Part shown: positions 47,931 through 58,223 of the stretch, one piece after another
Position numbering within the stretch: position 1 is the stretch's first letter
Layout: each line of letters opens with the position of its first letter
DNA from: a bacterium
GTDB lineage: Bacteria; Auribacterota; Auribacteria; Auribacterales; Auribacteraceae
NCBI GenBank assembly: GCA_018435605.1
Contig: JAHDNF010000005.1
Location: 181,361-245,360, forward strand
Length of the DNA stretch: 64,000 bases
Direction of reading: 5' to 3'
The notes under the pieces: generated by a model
The model's input: only the letters and a program-made list of their open reading frames with translations
What the model was told of the DNA's origin: nothing
The model's database searches: none
Made by a program: the position numbers and the translations under genes

Positions 47931-48839
47931 ATGAGCAAACAAGATATCAAACGGCATCAGTATGACAAAGAAATATCGCAACACGGAGGAAACGGTAGCG
48001 GTAGCGTTTTGGAAAATTTATCTCAGGCGCAACGGGTTACGGTTCCGGATGTGAAAACCACATTCAAAGAACACCATAAAGATAGTGAACCGCAGGTAGT
48101 TGTAAAAAATCTAAATTTTTTCTATGGCAAACATCAGGCTCTCCACGAAAATAATCTTGAGATATGCCGCAATACGGTTATGGCGGTAATCGGTCCTTCC
48201 GGTTGCGGGAAATCCACGCATATAAGAGTATATAACAGGATATACGAGTTATACCGCGAACAGCGAGCCGAAGGCGAAGTATGGATTGACGGCGAAAATA
48301 TATTGTCAGCCAATTGCAACCTGATACAGTTAAGAAAAAAAGTCGGCATGATTTTTCAGAAACCGACTCCGTTTCCCATGAGTATTTATGAGAATGTCGC
48401 GTACGGATTGAGGTTGCATTACAAACTGACAAAAAACGAGTTGTATCAAAAGGTACAGCGCGCTCTGGAAGACGCCGCCTTATGGGAAGAGGTGGAAGGC
48501 AAACTCGATAGGCCGGCTATGGGTTTGTCAGGCGGTCAACAGCAAAGATTATGTATTGCGCGCGCCATAGCTGTCGAACCTGAAATTCTACTTATGGACG
48601 AACCCACCTCAGCAATAGACCCGATAGCCACCGGCAAGATAGAAGACCTTGTCGAGTCGCTAAAGAAAAAATATACCATTGTTATTGTAACGCATAACAT
48701 GCAACAGGCGGCTAGAATAGCCGATTATACAGCGTTTTTCTATCAGGGATACATTGTTGAGGTAGGGCCGACTAAACAATTGTTTCAGAACCCGAGGGAA
48801 AAACAAACCGAAGATTATATTACCGGCAGATTCGGTTGA
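47931..48839 (+). CDS. pstB: Phosphate ABC transporter ATPase PstB
   Basis: 302 residues from the ATG with AGGTGG upstream. An unusual ~50-residue hydrophilic N-terminal extension (rich in Gln, His, Lys) comes before the ATPase core, which begins near [16 protein letters not shown]. Walker A is GPSGCGKST, the signature is LSGGQQQR, Walker B is [12 protein letters not shown] and the switch His is in [10 protein letters not shown]. It drives phosphate import through PstCA. E. coli PstB is about 257 residues, so the extension is extra. Confidence 0.95.
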   Translation: MSKQDIKRHQYDKEISQHGGNGSGSVLENLSQAQRVTVPDVKTTFKEHHKDSEPQVVVKNLNFFYGKHQALHENNLEICRNTVMAVIGPSGCGKSTHIRVYNRIYELYREQRAEGEVWIDGENILSANCNLIQLRKKVGMIFQKPTPFPMSIYENVAYGLRLHYKLTKNELYQKVQRALEDAALWEEVEGKLDRPAMGLSGGQQQRLCIARAIAVEPEILLMDEPTSAIDPIATGKIEDLVESLKKKYTIVIVTHNMQQAARIADYTAFFYQGYIVEVGPTKQLFQNPREKQTEDYITGRFG

Positions 48840-48907
48840 TGCCATACCGGTGTTGCTGTTTAGAGATATAAAAGGCAATTTATTAAATTAGTAAGAAGGG
48901 AAAAGTC

Positions 48908-49588
48908 ATGTCAATCCACATGAATAATGAAATGGATAAACTTAAAAAGAAGATTTTGTTTTTGTGCGCCAAGGTTGAAGAGAACGTGCAACAGGCGGTA
49001 AAAGCGTTCATCACAAAAGACAAAGTTCTGGCTACTTCGGTTATTAACATGGACGACGAAATAGACCAGATAGAAATCGACGTGGAAGAAGAATGCCTCA
49101 AAATACTTGCTCTGTACCAGCCTGTAGCTATTGACCTTCGGTATATAATAAGCATGTTAAAGATAAATATCGATCTGGAACGTATAGGAGACCTAGCTGT
49201 AAATATCGCCGAAAAAGTAGCTTACCATTATATAGCTCCGAGCGATGCAATTATGATTCCGTTCGATTACAAAAAGTTGGTTGATAAAGTCAAGAATATG
49301 CTCAAAGACAGCATAGACGCCATGGTGAAATATGATGCCGAGAAAGCTATGGAAGTTTGCAAGTCGGACGATGAAGTGGATGAAATAAACGCTCAGATGC
49401 ATGCCAGACTGCGCGAGGAAATGCACAAACATCCGGAGTGTATAGAGTACCTGTTGCAGTTCATTTCAGTATCGCGAAATCTGGAAAGAATCGCCGATCA
49501 CACAACCAACATAGCGGAAGACGTTATATATATGAAAAAAGGACGTATTATACGTCACAGCGGAAGTTCGCAGGAGCAGAAGGAATAA
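48908..49588 (+). CDS. phoU: Phosphate regulator PhoU
   Basis: 226 residues, all-helical, with two PhoU repeats. The metal-binding E-x3-D-type motifs occur as DDEIDQIEIDVEEECLKILALYQPVAIDLRYI and again near DDEVDEINAQMHARLREEMH. A terminal ERIADHTTNIAEDVIY matches the family. PhoU links Pst transport state to PhoR. It ends the pst operon; the convergent gene starts 9 bp later. Confidence 0.95.
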   Translation: MSIHMNNEMDKLKKKILFLCAKVEENVQQAVKAFITKDKVLATSVINMDDEIDQIEIDVEEECLKILALYQPVAIDLRYIISMLKINIDLERIGDLAVNIAEKVAYHYIAPSDAIMIPFDYKKLVDKVKNMLKDSIDAMVKYDAEKAMEVCKSDDEVDEINAQMHARLREEMHKHPECIEYLLQFISVSRNLERIADHTTNIAEDVIYMKKGRIIRHSGSSQEQKE

Positions 49589-49597
49589 TCATGTAGT

Positions 49598-50419
49598 TCA
49601 GTATTGCCCGTCGGCGTGGTCTTGAAACAATTTTATGTGCTTTAACGACGGTATACGCGATCGGACTTCGGAAGTTCTTTTGCTGTTGATCTCGCACAAA
49701 ACCACAGCCGGTTGCGTATCTTCTGCCTGAGCAACGGTTATGCCCCACGGATCGATAACCGCAGACCGTCCGTAACTGGAATTCCCGTCGTATTTTGTAC
49801 CGAATTGGTTGGCGGCGGCTATATAGACTCCGTTTTCTATTGCCCGTGCCCGCAGAAGTACCTGCCAATGATCTTTCCCTGTTTGAAGAGCGAAATTCGA
49901 AGGGACTAAAATAAGATCGCAACCGCGTAGAGCTAGCAGGCGGTAAAGTTCCGGAAATCGTAAGTCGTAACAAATGGTCATGCCTATTGTTGCGAACGGA
50001 GTTTTTACCAAAGACGCTTTGTTGCCCGCGGCTGTATACTTTGATTCGTGGCATTCGATAGAATCATGAATCTCAACATCGAAAAGATGAATTTTTCTGT
50101 ATATTCCGGTTATCTGCCCGTCGGCGTCGATGAAAACCGATGTGTTGAACGGTTTTCCGCCTTCCGGATTGCGTTCGAGAAAACTGCCGGCGCATATACA
50201 TGTTTTCGATTTGCGCGCTATTTCGCGAAGTATATTGATTTGCGGGGCGTTCAGGTCGAAAACGACCGACTTATCCGGCCCGATGTATAAAAAATGTTCC
50301 GGCAAGACAATCAGGCCGGCATGATTTTTGATTGCCTGATCCACGCAAAGCAACGCTGTGTCGAAATTCCGGTCGACGAGTTGAGTTGAGTTCATTTGTA
50401 CCAAAGCTAGCATTGTCAT
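49598..50419 (-). CDS. Carbon-nitrogen hydrolase, nitrilase superfamily (Nit type)
   Basis: 273 residues from the ATG at 50419. The catalytic triad is visible: Glu in LPEHF, Lys in YRKIHLFD and Cys in TICYDLRFPELYR. The DLRFPELYR motif and the SNFALQTGKDHWQVLLRARAIEN segment place it in the Nit1/Nit2 branch, which hydrolyses deaminated glutathione or omega-amides. A longer frame upstream adds 89 residues without homology and is not used. The downstream gene is phoU on the opposite strand. Confidence 0.9.
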   Translation of the reverse strand: MTMLALVQMNSTQLVDRNFDTALLCVDQAIKNHAGLIVLPEHFLYIGPDKSVVFDLNAPQINILREIARKSKTCICAGSFLERNPEGGKPFNTSVFIDADGQITGIYRKIHLFDVEIHDSIECHESKYTAAGNKASLVKTPFATIGMTICYDLRFPELYRLLALRGCDLILVPSNFALQTGKDHWQVLLRARAIENGVYIAAANQFGTKYDGNSSYGRSAVIDPWGITVAQAEDTQPAVVLCEINSKRTSEVRSRIPSLKHIKLFQDHADGQY

Positions 50420-50537
50420 AGCGAAGTATCCGTATTCTAAAAAAGTAAAAAAATCAGTTGATTTATAGTAGTGTCGTATGTATAATACTTTTTTCATTGG
50501 TTTAATGGAAGAAAAAATATAATAAGGAGTCGATATT

Positions 50538-50771
50538 ATGTCAAGAGAATGCGATTTATGCGGTAAAGGGCCGCACGCCGGACGGTCTATAGCCCGGCGC
50601 GGTATGGCTAAAAAGAAAGGCGGAGTCGGTAAAAACATAACAGGTATCACCAAACGACGGTTTTTACCTAATCTGCAGTCAGTCAAGATTGTAGACGATA
50701 CCGGCGCTCACAGGCGGATCAGAGCTTGTACTGCGTGTATCCGTTCCGGTAAAATCACGAAAGTCAGTTAA
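50538..50771 (+). CDS. rpmB: 50S ribosomal protein L28
   Basis: 77 residues. CDLCGKGPHAGRSIA opens the protein and RIRACTACIRSGKI closes it, giving the four-Cys zinc form of L28 (C-x2-C and C-x2-C). AAGGAG lies 11 bases before the ATG, and a strong terminator follows. Single-gene unit. Confidence 0.95.
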   Translation: MSRECDLCGKGPHAGRSIARRGMAKKKGGVGKNITGITKRRFLPNLQSVKIVDDTGAHRRIRACTACIRSGKITKVS

Positions 50772-50800
50772 TTTAGAATCATCTTTAGAACCATCTTATA

Positions 50801-50853
50801 TAAATGGACACGCATGCAGGCAAACTGCTGAAAATGCGTGTCCATTTATTATT
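50801..50853 (+). terminator. Terminator after rpmB
   Basis: A perfect 16-bp inverted repeat: ATAAATGGACACGCAT at 50801-50816 pairs with ATGCGTGTCCATTTAT at 50834-50849, followed by a T-rich stretch. It could act in both directions. Confidence 0.8.
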
Positions 50854-50914
50854 AGGCCTCCGAAACTCAAAACGTCATTCCGTATAGTCGGTTTAGATTA
50901 AAAATATTTACGGA

Positions 50915-51709
50915 ATGAAAAATTTTCTACCGGAGATGTTGGCTGTGGCAAGATTGGATGGAGCAATAGCCGTTGTATTCGGCGGTACCAGCGGAATAGG
51001 AGAATCTATAGCTACCGGTTTCTTGCGCGAAGGCGCCGTGGTTATTCCTGTCAGCCGGTCGGAAGAAAAAGTGGCAAAAGCTGTAGAAAAATTTGCCGAA
51101 CAAGGCAATCCGTGGAAAGCTCGCATCTGTGTCGACGTAACCGACGAACAGCAGATAAATAAACTTTGCGATGCGGTTCTCGGTCAGTTCGGCCGTATCG
51201 ATGTGATGGTATGTAGCGCAGGCGCATATCTTAAAAAGCCCGCTGAAGAAGTATCTCTGTCTGAATGGGACGCTGTCATCCGCACTAATCTTACCGGTAC
51301 ATTCCTGACCAACCGCATTGTTGGAACCGTCATGCTTAAACAGGGCAAGGGAAGTATTATCAATATCGGTTCGCTCGGTTCGTCCGTGGCGTTGTCAAAT
51401 ACTCTGCCCTATTGTGCCAGCAAAGCTGGTGTTGTGATGTTGACCCGTTGTTTGTCATCGGAATGGTGTAAGCGCGGCGTGCGGGTGAATGCCATTATTC
51501 CCGGCGTGTTTCCAACCGATCTAAACAGAAAAGCCTTGAGCGATCCGCTACGGGTCGAAAACATTTTGCGTCGAACCCCAATGGGTCGGCTAGGCGATGT
51601 ATCGGAGCTGATTGGCGCTACGGTGTTCCTCGCTTGCGATGAATCGGCTTTCGTATCCGGTATCGAGTTACCGGTAGACGGGGGATTTCTCGCCCACTCC
51701 GGTTTCTAG
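50915..51709 (+). CDS. Short-chain dehydrogenase/reductase
   Basis: 264 residues of a classical SDR. The cofactor loop is FGGTSGIGE, with CSAG for the NNAG motif, Ser in NIGSLGSS, and the catalytic Y-x3-K in PYCASKAG. The C-terminal GIELPVDGGF is typical. It resembles 3-oxoacyl-ACP reductase and gluconate-5-dehydrogenase-like SDRs; substrate not predictable. The start may be the ATG eight residues in, as no clear ribosome site is present at the first one. Confidence 0.88.
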   Translation: MKNFLPEMLAVARLDGAIAVVFGGTSGIGESIATGFLREGAVVIPVSRSEEKVAKAVEKFAEQGNPWKARICVDVTDEQQINKLCDAVLGQFGRIDVMVCSAGAYLKKPAEEVSLSEWDAVIRTNLTGTFLTNRIVGTVMLKQGKGSIINIGSLGSSVALSNTLPYCASKAGVVMLTRCLSSEWCKRGVRVNAIIPGVFPTDLNRKALSDPLRVENILRRTPMGRLGDVSELIGATVFLACDESAFVSGIELPVDGGFLAHSGF

Positions 51710-52031
51710 TATTTTTTAATATTACAATAAATATATATCATGATTATATAGTTAACAAAAATGATTTATATTAGACTCATCTTATTTCCTCAACAAACTA
51801 CATAAATATATCTTCGTATAACCCAACACACTTGTTTTATAACAAGTATTGTCATGTATTAAGTTATGACATACAGCTTGGTATATCATAATTTGTTGCT
51901 GAGCAACATTACATATTCAATTTTAAATAATTATAATAATTATAATAATTATAAAAAATAGTAAAGAATTGTTTCGTTATGGCGAAATAGTAATATAATT
52001 TACAACTTAAATATATACGGGAGGAATTGAC
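51710..52031 (+). other. AT-rich region upstream of the chemoreceptor gene
   Basis: It contains a 7-bp hairpin (ACTTGTT at 51830-51836 with AACAAGT at 51841-51847) and a small tandem repeat at 51926-51952. A TATAAT near 51992 could be the chemoreceptor -10. A weak sigma-28-like pattern near 51961-51990 is not convincing. Confidence 0.4.
51926..51952 (+). repeat. Three perfect copies of a 9-bp AT repeat
   Basis: AATAATTAT occurs three times head to tail without a mismatch, about 80 bp upstream of the chemoreceptor start. Short A/T repeats can raise promoter curvature or vary in copy number. No function can be read from it. Confidence 0.8.
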
Positions 52032-54314
52032 ATGAAAAAAATCAAGAATCTGGGGTTCGGTACAAAAATAACTATCTTGACATGTGTGTTCATGGTGATC
52101 CCCGCGGTTATTATAACGTTACTGCTCCTTACCGTAGCGGGCAAAGAGCTGATAGCCAACAGCGATGAGGCGTTAAGACGTATTACTACCGATATATACA
52201 AACTTACGGAAGTACAGCATAACCTTCTTCTGGAAAAACTGGAAAGCGATTTGAATGTAACACGCCAGATAGCAAGTTCGTACGGTAAGGTTAACCTGTC
52301 GTCCGAGCCTAAAGTTGCTTTCAAAGCGGTCGATCAGGTTACTTCAAAAGCCACGGACGTTACTCTGCCTGAGATGAAGTTCGGCGGACAGCCTGTGCAG
52401 AATGATTTCACCTTAGTCGACAAGATACAGCAACTTGTAGGCGGCACCTGCACAATATTTCAGCGTATTCCCGGCAACCATTTTCTGCGTGTTTCGACAA
52501 ATGTGCGAAAACTCGACGGAGACCGCGCTGTAGGCACGTACATACCGGCAGGAAGTCCGGTATCGCAGTCGTTGGTGTCGAATAAGCTGTATAAAGGAAA
52601 AGCGTTTGTTGTAGACAGAGATTACATCACGGCTTACGACCCGTTTACTGATGATTCCGGTACGGTAGTCGGCGCGTTGTATGTGGGAGTGCCTTTGATG
52701 AATCAGGCTTTACGTGATAACGTGTCGGAAGTGAGCATAGGCAAATCGGGGTTTGCGTATTGTTTCAATACATCAGGGCGCGTTCTGATTCACCCAAAAT
52801 ATGCCGGAGAAATCAAAGCGGAAGCTGATTTTGTGAAAACCGTTCTCGACCGCGGCGACAAAGAAGGGCTGTTTGAATATACCGATTCAAAAACAAAAGA
52901 AATTATGATAGTGGCGTATAAATTTTTTGAAGACTGGGAATGGTTTATATGCACTACTGTCAGCAAACAAGAGATTCTTGCCGCGACTAACAAAATAAAA
53001 TCGCTGGCGTTTACGGTTACTTTGGCGCTTTTGGTGATCGGCACGCTGTTAACCCTGCTCTATTCGCGCGGAATTACCCGTACGTTGAAACTCCTTACAG
53101 ACAGAGCTGAAAAAATAACCAGCGGAGACTTGACTACAGCCAATTTAAACATAGACTCCGAAGATGAGATAGGTACTCTTGCCCGCGTATTTGACAGGCT
53201 GAACGATTCGCTCCGGTCGATAATAGAAAAAGTTATAGATTCAACAACAAGTTTAAATACAACGGTAGGCGTCATAAGTACCGCTTCCGAATCGATGGTG
53301 GCCAGTACCGGCGAGCTTGCAGACAGCGCCGAGCGTACAGGCAATTCGGTGGAACTGATTACGCAAAATATTACTGATGTTCGCGATAGCGTTAACAACC
53401 AGACCACGGCGGTTAACCAGACATCCGCATCGGTTGAGGAAATGTCGAAGAACATAAAACAGGTTCTTGGGAATGTTGAGGCGCAGGCTACATCTATAAA
53501 CGAATCGTCCACTGCCATAAATCAAATGGCCGCGTCTATCCGGCAGATAGCTGAAAACGCCGCTCAGGTGAACGAAATCTCGCGAAAAACGCGCTCAAAA
53601 GCGGAAGAAAGTTGTAAAACTGCCGGTAACGCTGTCAGCGGAATGAAAGATATTGCTACCAGTTCCGAACAGATCAAAAACATTATTACGGTAATTACTT
53701 CTATAGCATCGCAGACCAACCTATTGGCGCTCAATGCCGCTATAGAAGCGGCGCGAGCAGGCGAAGCGGGCAAAGGGTTTGCCGTTGTGGCTGACGAAGT
53801 GCGCAATCTTGCTGAACAGTCCGCGCAAGCCGCCAGAGAAATTACCGAGCTGATCAATCGGGCTAACGAAAAAGCGGAAATGGGTGTGGAACTTGTTGAA
53901 AGCGTCAATAAAGCAATTGTCGAGATGAGCGAGTCCATTGAGGCAGTCGGTTCATTGATAGAGGAGGTGTCCAATTCTACCAATGAGCAGGAAACCGGCG
54001 CGCGCGAAATAGCTGAATCCGTGGATAAACTCAATAAAATCACTCAGGAAATACTTACAGCGACCAATGAACAGACTGTCAGCTCGCAAGAAATATCTAA
54101 GGCGATGCATAATTTGATTAATATTTCCGAGGAGATCACTTCCGCCATGGAAAAACAGTCTGAAAATACAGTTGAAGTTAATGAGGCGTTTCAAGTAGTT
54201 AATTCGATATGCGGTAGCAACAAAACCAGTGTTCAGGAATTTGTCAAGTGCACAAATACATTGACACAGGAGTCCGATTCACTGAACGCTGTTGTGAAAA
54301 TGTTTCGACTGTGA
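52032..54314 (+). CDS. Methyl-accepting chemotaxis protein with Cache-type sensor
   Basis: 760 residues. The first transmembrane helix is at ~15-37. A periplasmic Cache-type sensor covers ~40-325 ([21 protein letters not shown] and WEWFICTTV are typical late-Cache features). The second helix is at ~328-350, then a HAMP domain and a long coiled-coil signalling domain. The hairpin tip is [38 protein letters not shown]. No C-terminal NWETF-type CheR tether is present. It feeds CheA/CheW, none of which is in the window. GGGAGG precedes the ATG. Confidence 0.93.
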   Translation: MKKIKNLGFGTKITILTCVFMVIPAVIITLLLLTVAGKELIANSDEALRRITTDIYKLTEVQHNLLLEKLESDLNVTRQIASSYGKVNLSSEPKVAFKAVDQVTSKATDVTLPEMKFGGQPVQNDFTLVDKIQQLVGGTCTIFQRIPGNHFLRVSTNVRKLDGDRAVGTYIPAGSPVSQSLVSNKLYKGKAFVVDRDYITAYDPFTDDSGTVVGALYVGVPLMNQALRDNVSEVSIGKSGFAYCFNTSGRVLIHPKYAGEIKAEADFVKTVLDRGDKEGLFEYTDSKTKEIMIVAYKFFEDWEWFICTTVSKQEILAATNKIKSLAFTVTLALLVIGTLLTLLYSRGITRTLKLLTDRAEKITSGDLTTANLNIDSEDEIGTLARVFDRLNDSLRSIIEKVIDSTTSLNTTVGVISTASESMVASTGELADSAERTGNSVELITQNITDVRDSVNNQTTAVNQTSASVEEMSKNIKQVLGNVEAQATSINESSTAINQMAASIRQIAENAAQVNEISRKTRSKAEESCKTAGNAVSGMKDIATSSEQIKNIITVITSIASQTNLLALNAAIEAARAGEAGKGFAVVADEVRNLAEQSAQAAREITELINRANEKAEMGVELVESVNKAIVEMSESIEAVGSLIEEVSNSTNEQETGAREIAESVDKLNKITQEILTATNEQTVSSQEISKAMHNLINISEEITSAMEKQSENTVEVNEAFQVVNSICGSNKTSVQEFVKCTNTLTQESDSLNAVVKMFRL

Positions 54315-54343
54315 TTCCCCCATGTGTCTCAGTGCGAATCTAT

Positions 54344-54376
54344 AGAGGGTACCTGGGAGGTACCCTCTTTTTTTTA
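54344..54376 (+). terminator. Terminator after the chemoreceptor gene
   Basis: AGAGGGTACC at 54344-54353 and GGTACCCTCT at 54359-54368 form a 10-bp stem with a five-base loop, followed by a run of eight T. Confidence 0.9.
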
Positions 54377-54380
54377 AATT

Positions 54381-55061
54381 TTACTGATAAAAGAATGAAT
54401 AAATAAGCGCGGAGCCGAGCGGTACGCAGATGTTATCCAGTCCGTTGGAACAAACCGCCTCAAGCAGAGTAGCGCCTGCGCTTATGGCGAGTATGGCTAC
54501 TATGTCTCTCATATCCAGCGGTGAAGATGTAATAAGTATCACAGCCGTAACGCATATAATGCAAATAACCATCATGGCCGCAGTGCCTGCGTAAGACTTT
54601 TTTGATTCCCCGACGCGATATTGCAGTTTGCCGTATCGCGACCCGATAATCCACGCCGCCGAGTCGCCCAATCCGAGGTTAAGTAGCGAAACGATGCCTG
54701 CCCAGCGCGATTGTTCGTCCCAGCAAAACCAGAGCAGAAAAAATAGCGATATAGGATAATACAGCATACCCGGATGAAAAGTATCTTCTATACCCGATAT
54801 ACGAAATATCCGGCTTCTAATCGGGCTGATGTTCGCCGTACAAAAGAGCACAGGCAGGACAACAGCCATTTCTTTGTGCTCGAATATAAAATAAACCGCG
54901 CACGCCCAAATCGCTATGGCAATATGAATGAATTTTCTGCTGAAACTGCCCGTTAGGCCGAATAGTCTGCGGATGATTTCTCCTGTCAGATAACAGCATA
55001 CCAGAACCGCTACTGATCCCAAGATCATAAATATGTCGTGTTTAGTAATGAAATCAGGCAT
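54381..55061 (-). CDS. Phytol/dolichol kinase-like CTP-dependent membrane kinase
   Basis: 226 residues with about seven hydrophobic helices. SRKFIHIAI at the second helix and GLGDSAAWIIGSRYGK followed by KKSYAGTAAM match the DGK1/VTE5/SEC59 group, which phosphorylates lipid alcohols such as phytol, dolichol or diacylglycerol, usually with CTP. The substrate is not predictable. A polyprenol kinase role would suit the polyprenyl-phosphate glycosyltransferases in the 34-37 kb region (inference). Confidence 0.75.
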   Translation of the reverse strand: MPDFITKHDIFMILGSVAVLVCCYLTGEIIRRLFGLTGSFSRKFIHIAIAIWACAVYFIFEHKEMAVVLPVLFCTANISPIRSRIFRISGIEDTFHPGMLYYPISLFFLLWFCWDEQSRWAGIVSLLNLGLGDSAAWIIGSRYGKLQYRVGESKKSYAGTAAMMVICIICVTAVILITSSPLDMRDIVAILAISAGATLLEAVCSNGLDNICVPLGSALIYSFFYQ

Positions 55062-55401
55062 AGTCTTTCTGTCCTGTCAGTAGAATTTAAATTAGTTTCA
55101 AGCTATAAAAACGGCAATTCTTAATTGTTTGTTTTCATTGAACTCAACTTCGGTTTTGTTATCTAATTTTTGAAAACATTAGTTTCTAGTTTACCCCTAT
55201 ATTAATATATATGTAAAGATGTACTTTTTGAGTGTCTTTTCTGAGAATGCAGGGAGGGGAATAGAATATCTGCGGTTACCTGTGCCCTGTGAAAACCTTC
55301 GAAAAACAAATAAAAGTTGACTGTTTGGCTTGTAATCTTTAAAATGGAGGCTTCTTTTACCGGTTACATATCAAATTAACCCCTGAGAAAAGGAGATCAG
55401 C
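55062..55401 (+). other. Intergenic region between divergent genes
   Basis: 340 bp, AT-rich, between the kinase-like gene (minus) and the aldolase gene (plus). It must hold two promoters; none is clear enough to mark. No RNA structure or ORF was recognised. Confidence 0.4.
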
Positions 55402-56328
55402 ATGCCACTAGTAGGGTCAAAAGAAATGTTCAAGAAGGCGTACGAAGGCAATTATGCCATCGGAGCTTTCAACGTAAATGACATGGAAATTTTGCAGGGA
55501 ATTGTCGACGGAGCAAAAGAAGAGAACGCTCCTCTTATCCTGCAGGTATCCGCCGGAGCGCGTAAATACGCTCGTCATGAATATCTTGTACATCTTGTAC
55601 AAGCGGCGTTGGAAACGTGCGATTTGCCTATAGTTTTGCATCTCGATCACGGCGAAGATTTTGATATCTGTAAAAAGTGTGTTGACGGCGGGTTTACGTC
55701 GGTTATGATCGACGCTTCAAAATATCCGTTCGAAGAAAATGTCAGGCTTACCAAGCAGGTTGTAGATTACGCTCACGATAAGGGCGTTGTGGTTGAAGCG
55801 GAACTCGGAAAACTGGCGGGTGTGGAAGATAATATTTCCGTAACCGAAAAAGACGCTATTTTTACCGATCCGGCTCAGGTCGCTGAATTTGTAGCTAAAA
55901 CCGGCGTGGATTCGTTGGCAGTGGCTATCGGCACCAGTCACGGCGCTTATAAATTTAAGGGCGAGCCGAAACTTGATTTCGACCGTCTTGAGAAAATTCA
56001 GAAATTGGTTCCCGGGTTTCCTCTGGTGCTACACGGTTCTTCCAGTGTACCTGAAGATTTGGTGAAGATGTGCAACGATTACGGCGGCCAGATTCCGGGC
56101 GCGCGCGGCGTACCGGAAGAAATGATATCGCAGGCATCCAAGATGGCTGTCTGTAAGGTCAACATCGATACCGATTTGCGGCTTGCAATGACCGGTACGA
56201 TACGCCGTATTTTCGCTGAGAACCCATCCGAGTTCGATCCGAGAAAATATCTCGGTCCTGCGCGCGATGCGGTAAAAACCGTTGTAAAGCGGAAAATAAA
56301 ATATCTCGGTTGCGGCGGAAAAGCGTAA
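55402..56328 (+). CDS. fba: Fructose-bisphosphate aldolase, class II
   Basis: 308 residues. Zinc-binding and active-site motifs: HLDHGED, the AIGTSHGAYK glycine/His loop and VLHGSSSVP. The protein opens PLVGSKEMFKKAYEGNYAIGAFNVND. It cleaves or forms fructose-1,6-bisphosphate in glycolysis and gluconeogenesis. AAAGGAGAT precedes the ATG. The radical SAM gene begins 23 bp later on the same strand. Confidence 0.95.
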   Translation: MPLVGSKEMFKKAYEGNYAIGAFNVNDMEILQGIVDGAKEENAPLILQVSAGARKYARHEYLVHLVQAALETCDLPIVLHLDHGEDFDICKKCVDGGFTSVMIDASKYPFEENVRLTKQVVDYAHDKGVVVEAELGKLAGVEDNISVTEKDAIFTDPAQVAEFVAKTGVDSLAVAIGTSHGAYKFKGEPKLDFDRLEKIQKLVPGFPLVLHGSSSVPEDLVKMCNDYGGQIPGARGVPEEMISQASKMAVCKVNIDTDLRLAMTGTIRRIFAENPSEFDPRKYLGPARDAVKTVVKRKIKYLGCGGKA

Positions 56329-56351
56329 AATCCTATGTTTTACAATCTGCT

Positions 56352-57707
56352 ATGAAGCAGAACCGTATTTTATTGATTAATCCATGGATTAGAGACTTTG
56401 CGGCTTACGACCTCTGGTGTAAGCCGCTTGCTCTTCTTACGCTCGCAACATGGTTTCGCAATGCGGGTTTTGCCGTGGATATGATCGATTGTCTTGACAG
56501 GTATCATCCGAAACTTCTTGCCAATAGACCTCCCGATTGGACAGAAAAACAAGGGGATTACTATTTCTGCAATAAATTTACAAAAAAACTGCTCAATCCG
56601 CCCGAATCGGTAGCTCATATCGACCGGCCGTATTATCAGTATGGTTTGCCGGAAAATATATTTTTTGAAGATTTGCGTGCCCTGCCCCGTCCCGATATAT
56701 GTTGTATAAGTTCAATGATGACATACTGGTATCCGGCGGCGCAACACATGGTCGCCTGTATAAAGTCGGTGTATCCCGACGTGCCTGTTATAGCCGGAGG
56801 CATCTATCCGACTCTGTTGTATGATCATGCTTGTAAACATCTTAATGCGGATTATGTTCACAGCGGGGCGCCCGATGACCGCCTTGTGTCGTTCATAAAT
56901 GACACGCTCGGCGGGTCGTTCCGTTTTGAGCCTTACGATCCGCTGATGGAGCCGGCCTTCGATCTGATACACAATAAAAACAGCCTGTCTGTGATGACGT
57001 CTGTCGGATGTCCGTTTTCCTGCACTTATTGCGCTTCAAAATATTTGCATTCCAAATACAGGCGGTTGAATTACAAAACGGTTTTCGATAGGTTGCAAAA
57101 ATATGTTGAGGATTATAAAACCGGCTGTTTCGCATTTTATGACGACGCCCTGCTGTTTGAGGCTTCGGACCATATAGTTCCTTTTTTGAGGTTGTGGCTC
57201 GATAGCGGATTGCAGGCTACTTTCCATACTCCCAACGGATTGCACGCGCGGTTTTTAACCGATGAACTGGCGTCGTTGATGTATCGGGCAGGGTTCAGAA
57301 CATTGCGGTTGAGTCTGGAAACAACCAGCGCGCAAAGGCAGAAATCTACGGGAGGCAAAATTTATCTCGATGAAATGCGGCGCGCCATAGATACCCTGTA
57401 TAACGCGGGTTTCACATCGGAACATTTCGCTCTGTATATGCTGATCGGATTGCCGGATCAGACGAAAGATGAGATCTTACAAGACATAAAAATTGTTCAT
57501 GATATGGGTGCGCGGATAGATCTTTCCAGTTTTTCTCCGATACCTAAAACCCCTGTATGGGATGAGCTTATGAAGGATGAGCCGCTCGAATTTGTCGAAC
57601 CGCTCAAATACGGCAAAACGGTTTACTTTTTGCAGGCAGGTGCGCTGAGCCTTGACGAAATGCGGCAGTTGCGGCGATATGTTTCTAACCTCAACAAACA
57701 GATTTAA
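56352..57707 (+). CDS. B12-binding-domain radical SAM protein
   Basis: 451 residues. The N-terminal ~190 have a B12-binding-like Rossmann fold (ILLINPWIRDF, PDICCISSMMTYW, VIAGGIYPTL). The radical SAM core has the CxxxCxxC cluster motif in VGCPFSCTYCASKY and a later LRLSLETTS. This subgroup includes methyltransferases and ring-forming enzymes of lipid and cofactor metabolism (BchE/HpnJ-like). Substrate unknown. I chose the ATG at 56352; an earlier frame start overlaps the aldolase gene. Neither start has a strong ribosome site, so coupling to the aldolase is possible. Confidence 0.85.
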   Translation: MKQNRILLINPWIRDFAAYDLWCKPLALLTLATWFRNAGFAVDMIDCLDRYHPKLLANRPPDWTEKQGDYYFCNKFTKKLLNPPESVAHIDRPYYQYGLPENIFFEDLRALPRPDICCISSMMTYWYPAAQHMVACIKSVYPDVPVIAGGIYPTLLYDHACKHLNADYVHSGAPDDRLVSFINDTLGGSFRFEPYDPLMEPAFDLIHNKNSLSVMTSVGCPFSCTYCASKYLHSKYRRLNYKTVFDRLQKYVEDYKTGCFAFYDDALLFEASDHIVPFLRLWLDSGLQATFHTPNGLHARFLTDELASLMYRAGFRTLRLSLETTSAQRQKSTGGKIYLDEMRRAIDTLYNAGFTSEHFALYMLIGLPDQTKDEILQDIKIVHDMGARIDLSSFSPIPKTPVWDELMKDEPLEFVEPLKYGKTVYFLQAGALSLDEMRQLRRYVSNLNKQI

Positions 57708-57816
57708 GCAATCTCCGAATAATTGCCTAAAAGTTGAAATATTTTGTTTGCCATGACGGTTGTCAACATGCTAATTTTGTATATATGACTGGCATTCAAT
57801 AAAAAGGAGATTTACT

Positions 57817-58215
57817 ATGAAGCGGGTTACGGCGCTACTGGTTTTTGTTGCACTATCTATATGCGGTACTATTTACGCACAACCTTTTGATATGGAGCCC
57901 TCCAGCGGGGCGGAAATCAGCGAATTACAGGAAAAAGCCGGCTGGGCTGGCGAAAAGTTTACCCGAGGTATAACCAACCTTTTGACAGGATGGCTTGAAT
58001 TGTTCAACCAACCTGCCGTTCGAGCAGATCAGGACGGACTCATAGCAGGTCTGACAACCGGTATTGGAGAAGGGGTTGTGTGGACTCTTGTCCGGACTGG
58101 CGCCGGAGTATGGGATGCGGTTACATGGCCTGGCGCTATGATAATACCGGACGCTAAACCGGTTATCGATCCTCCGAGTGTTTTTGAAGATAGTATTATG
58201 GCGGAATATAAATAG
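57817..58215 (+). CDS. Exosortase-system-associated protein, TIGR04073-like
   Basis: 132 residues with a signal peptide ending IYAQ. The pattern KFTRGITNLLTGWLELFNQP, then AGLTTGIGEGVVWTLVRTGAGVWDAVTWPG and a Pro/Asp tail (IDPP) matches the small TIGR04073 group, found in genomes with exosortase/PEP-CTERM systems. Its molecular role is unknown. AAAGGAG precedes the ATG. It fits the PEP-CTERM protein at 37035-37883. It ends 466 bp before the first flagellin gene. Confidence 0.8.
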   Translation: MKRVTALLVFVALSICGTIYAQPFDMEPSSGAEISELQEKAGWAGEKFTRGITNLLTGWLELFNQPAVRADQDGLIAGLTTGIGEGVVWTLVRTGAGVWDAVTWPGAMIIPDAKPVIDPPSVFEDSIMAEYK

Positions 58216-58223
58216 CTCTTCTT

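Noticed and set aside
49598..50686. Longer 362-residue version of the nitrilase-family protein.
   Set aside because: The first 89 residues have no family similarity, and the nitrilase fold begins at the internal ATG at 50419.
51961..51998. Sigma-28-like promoter before the chemoreceptor gene.
   Set aside because: The -10 matches only about five of eight positions.
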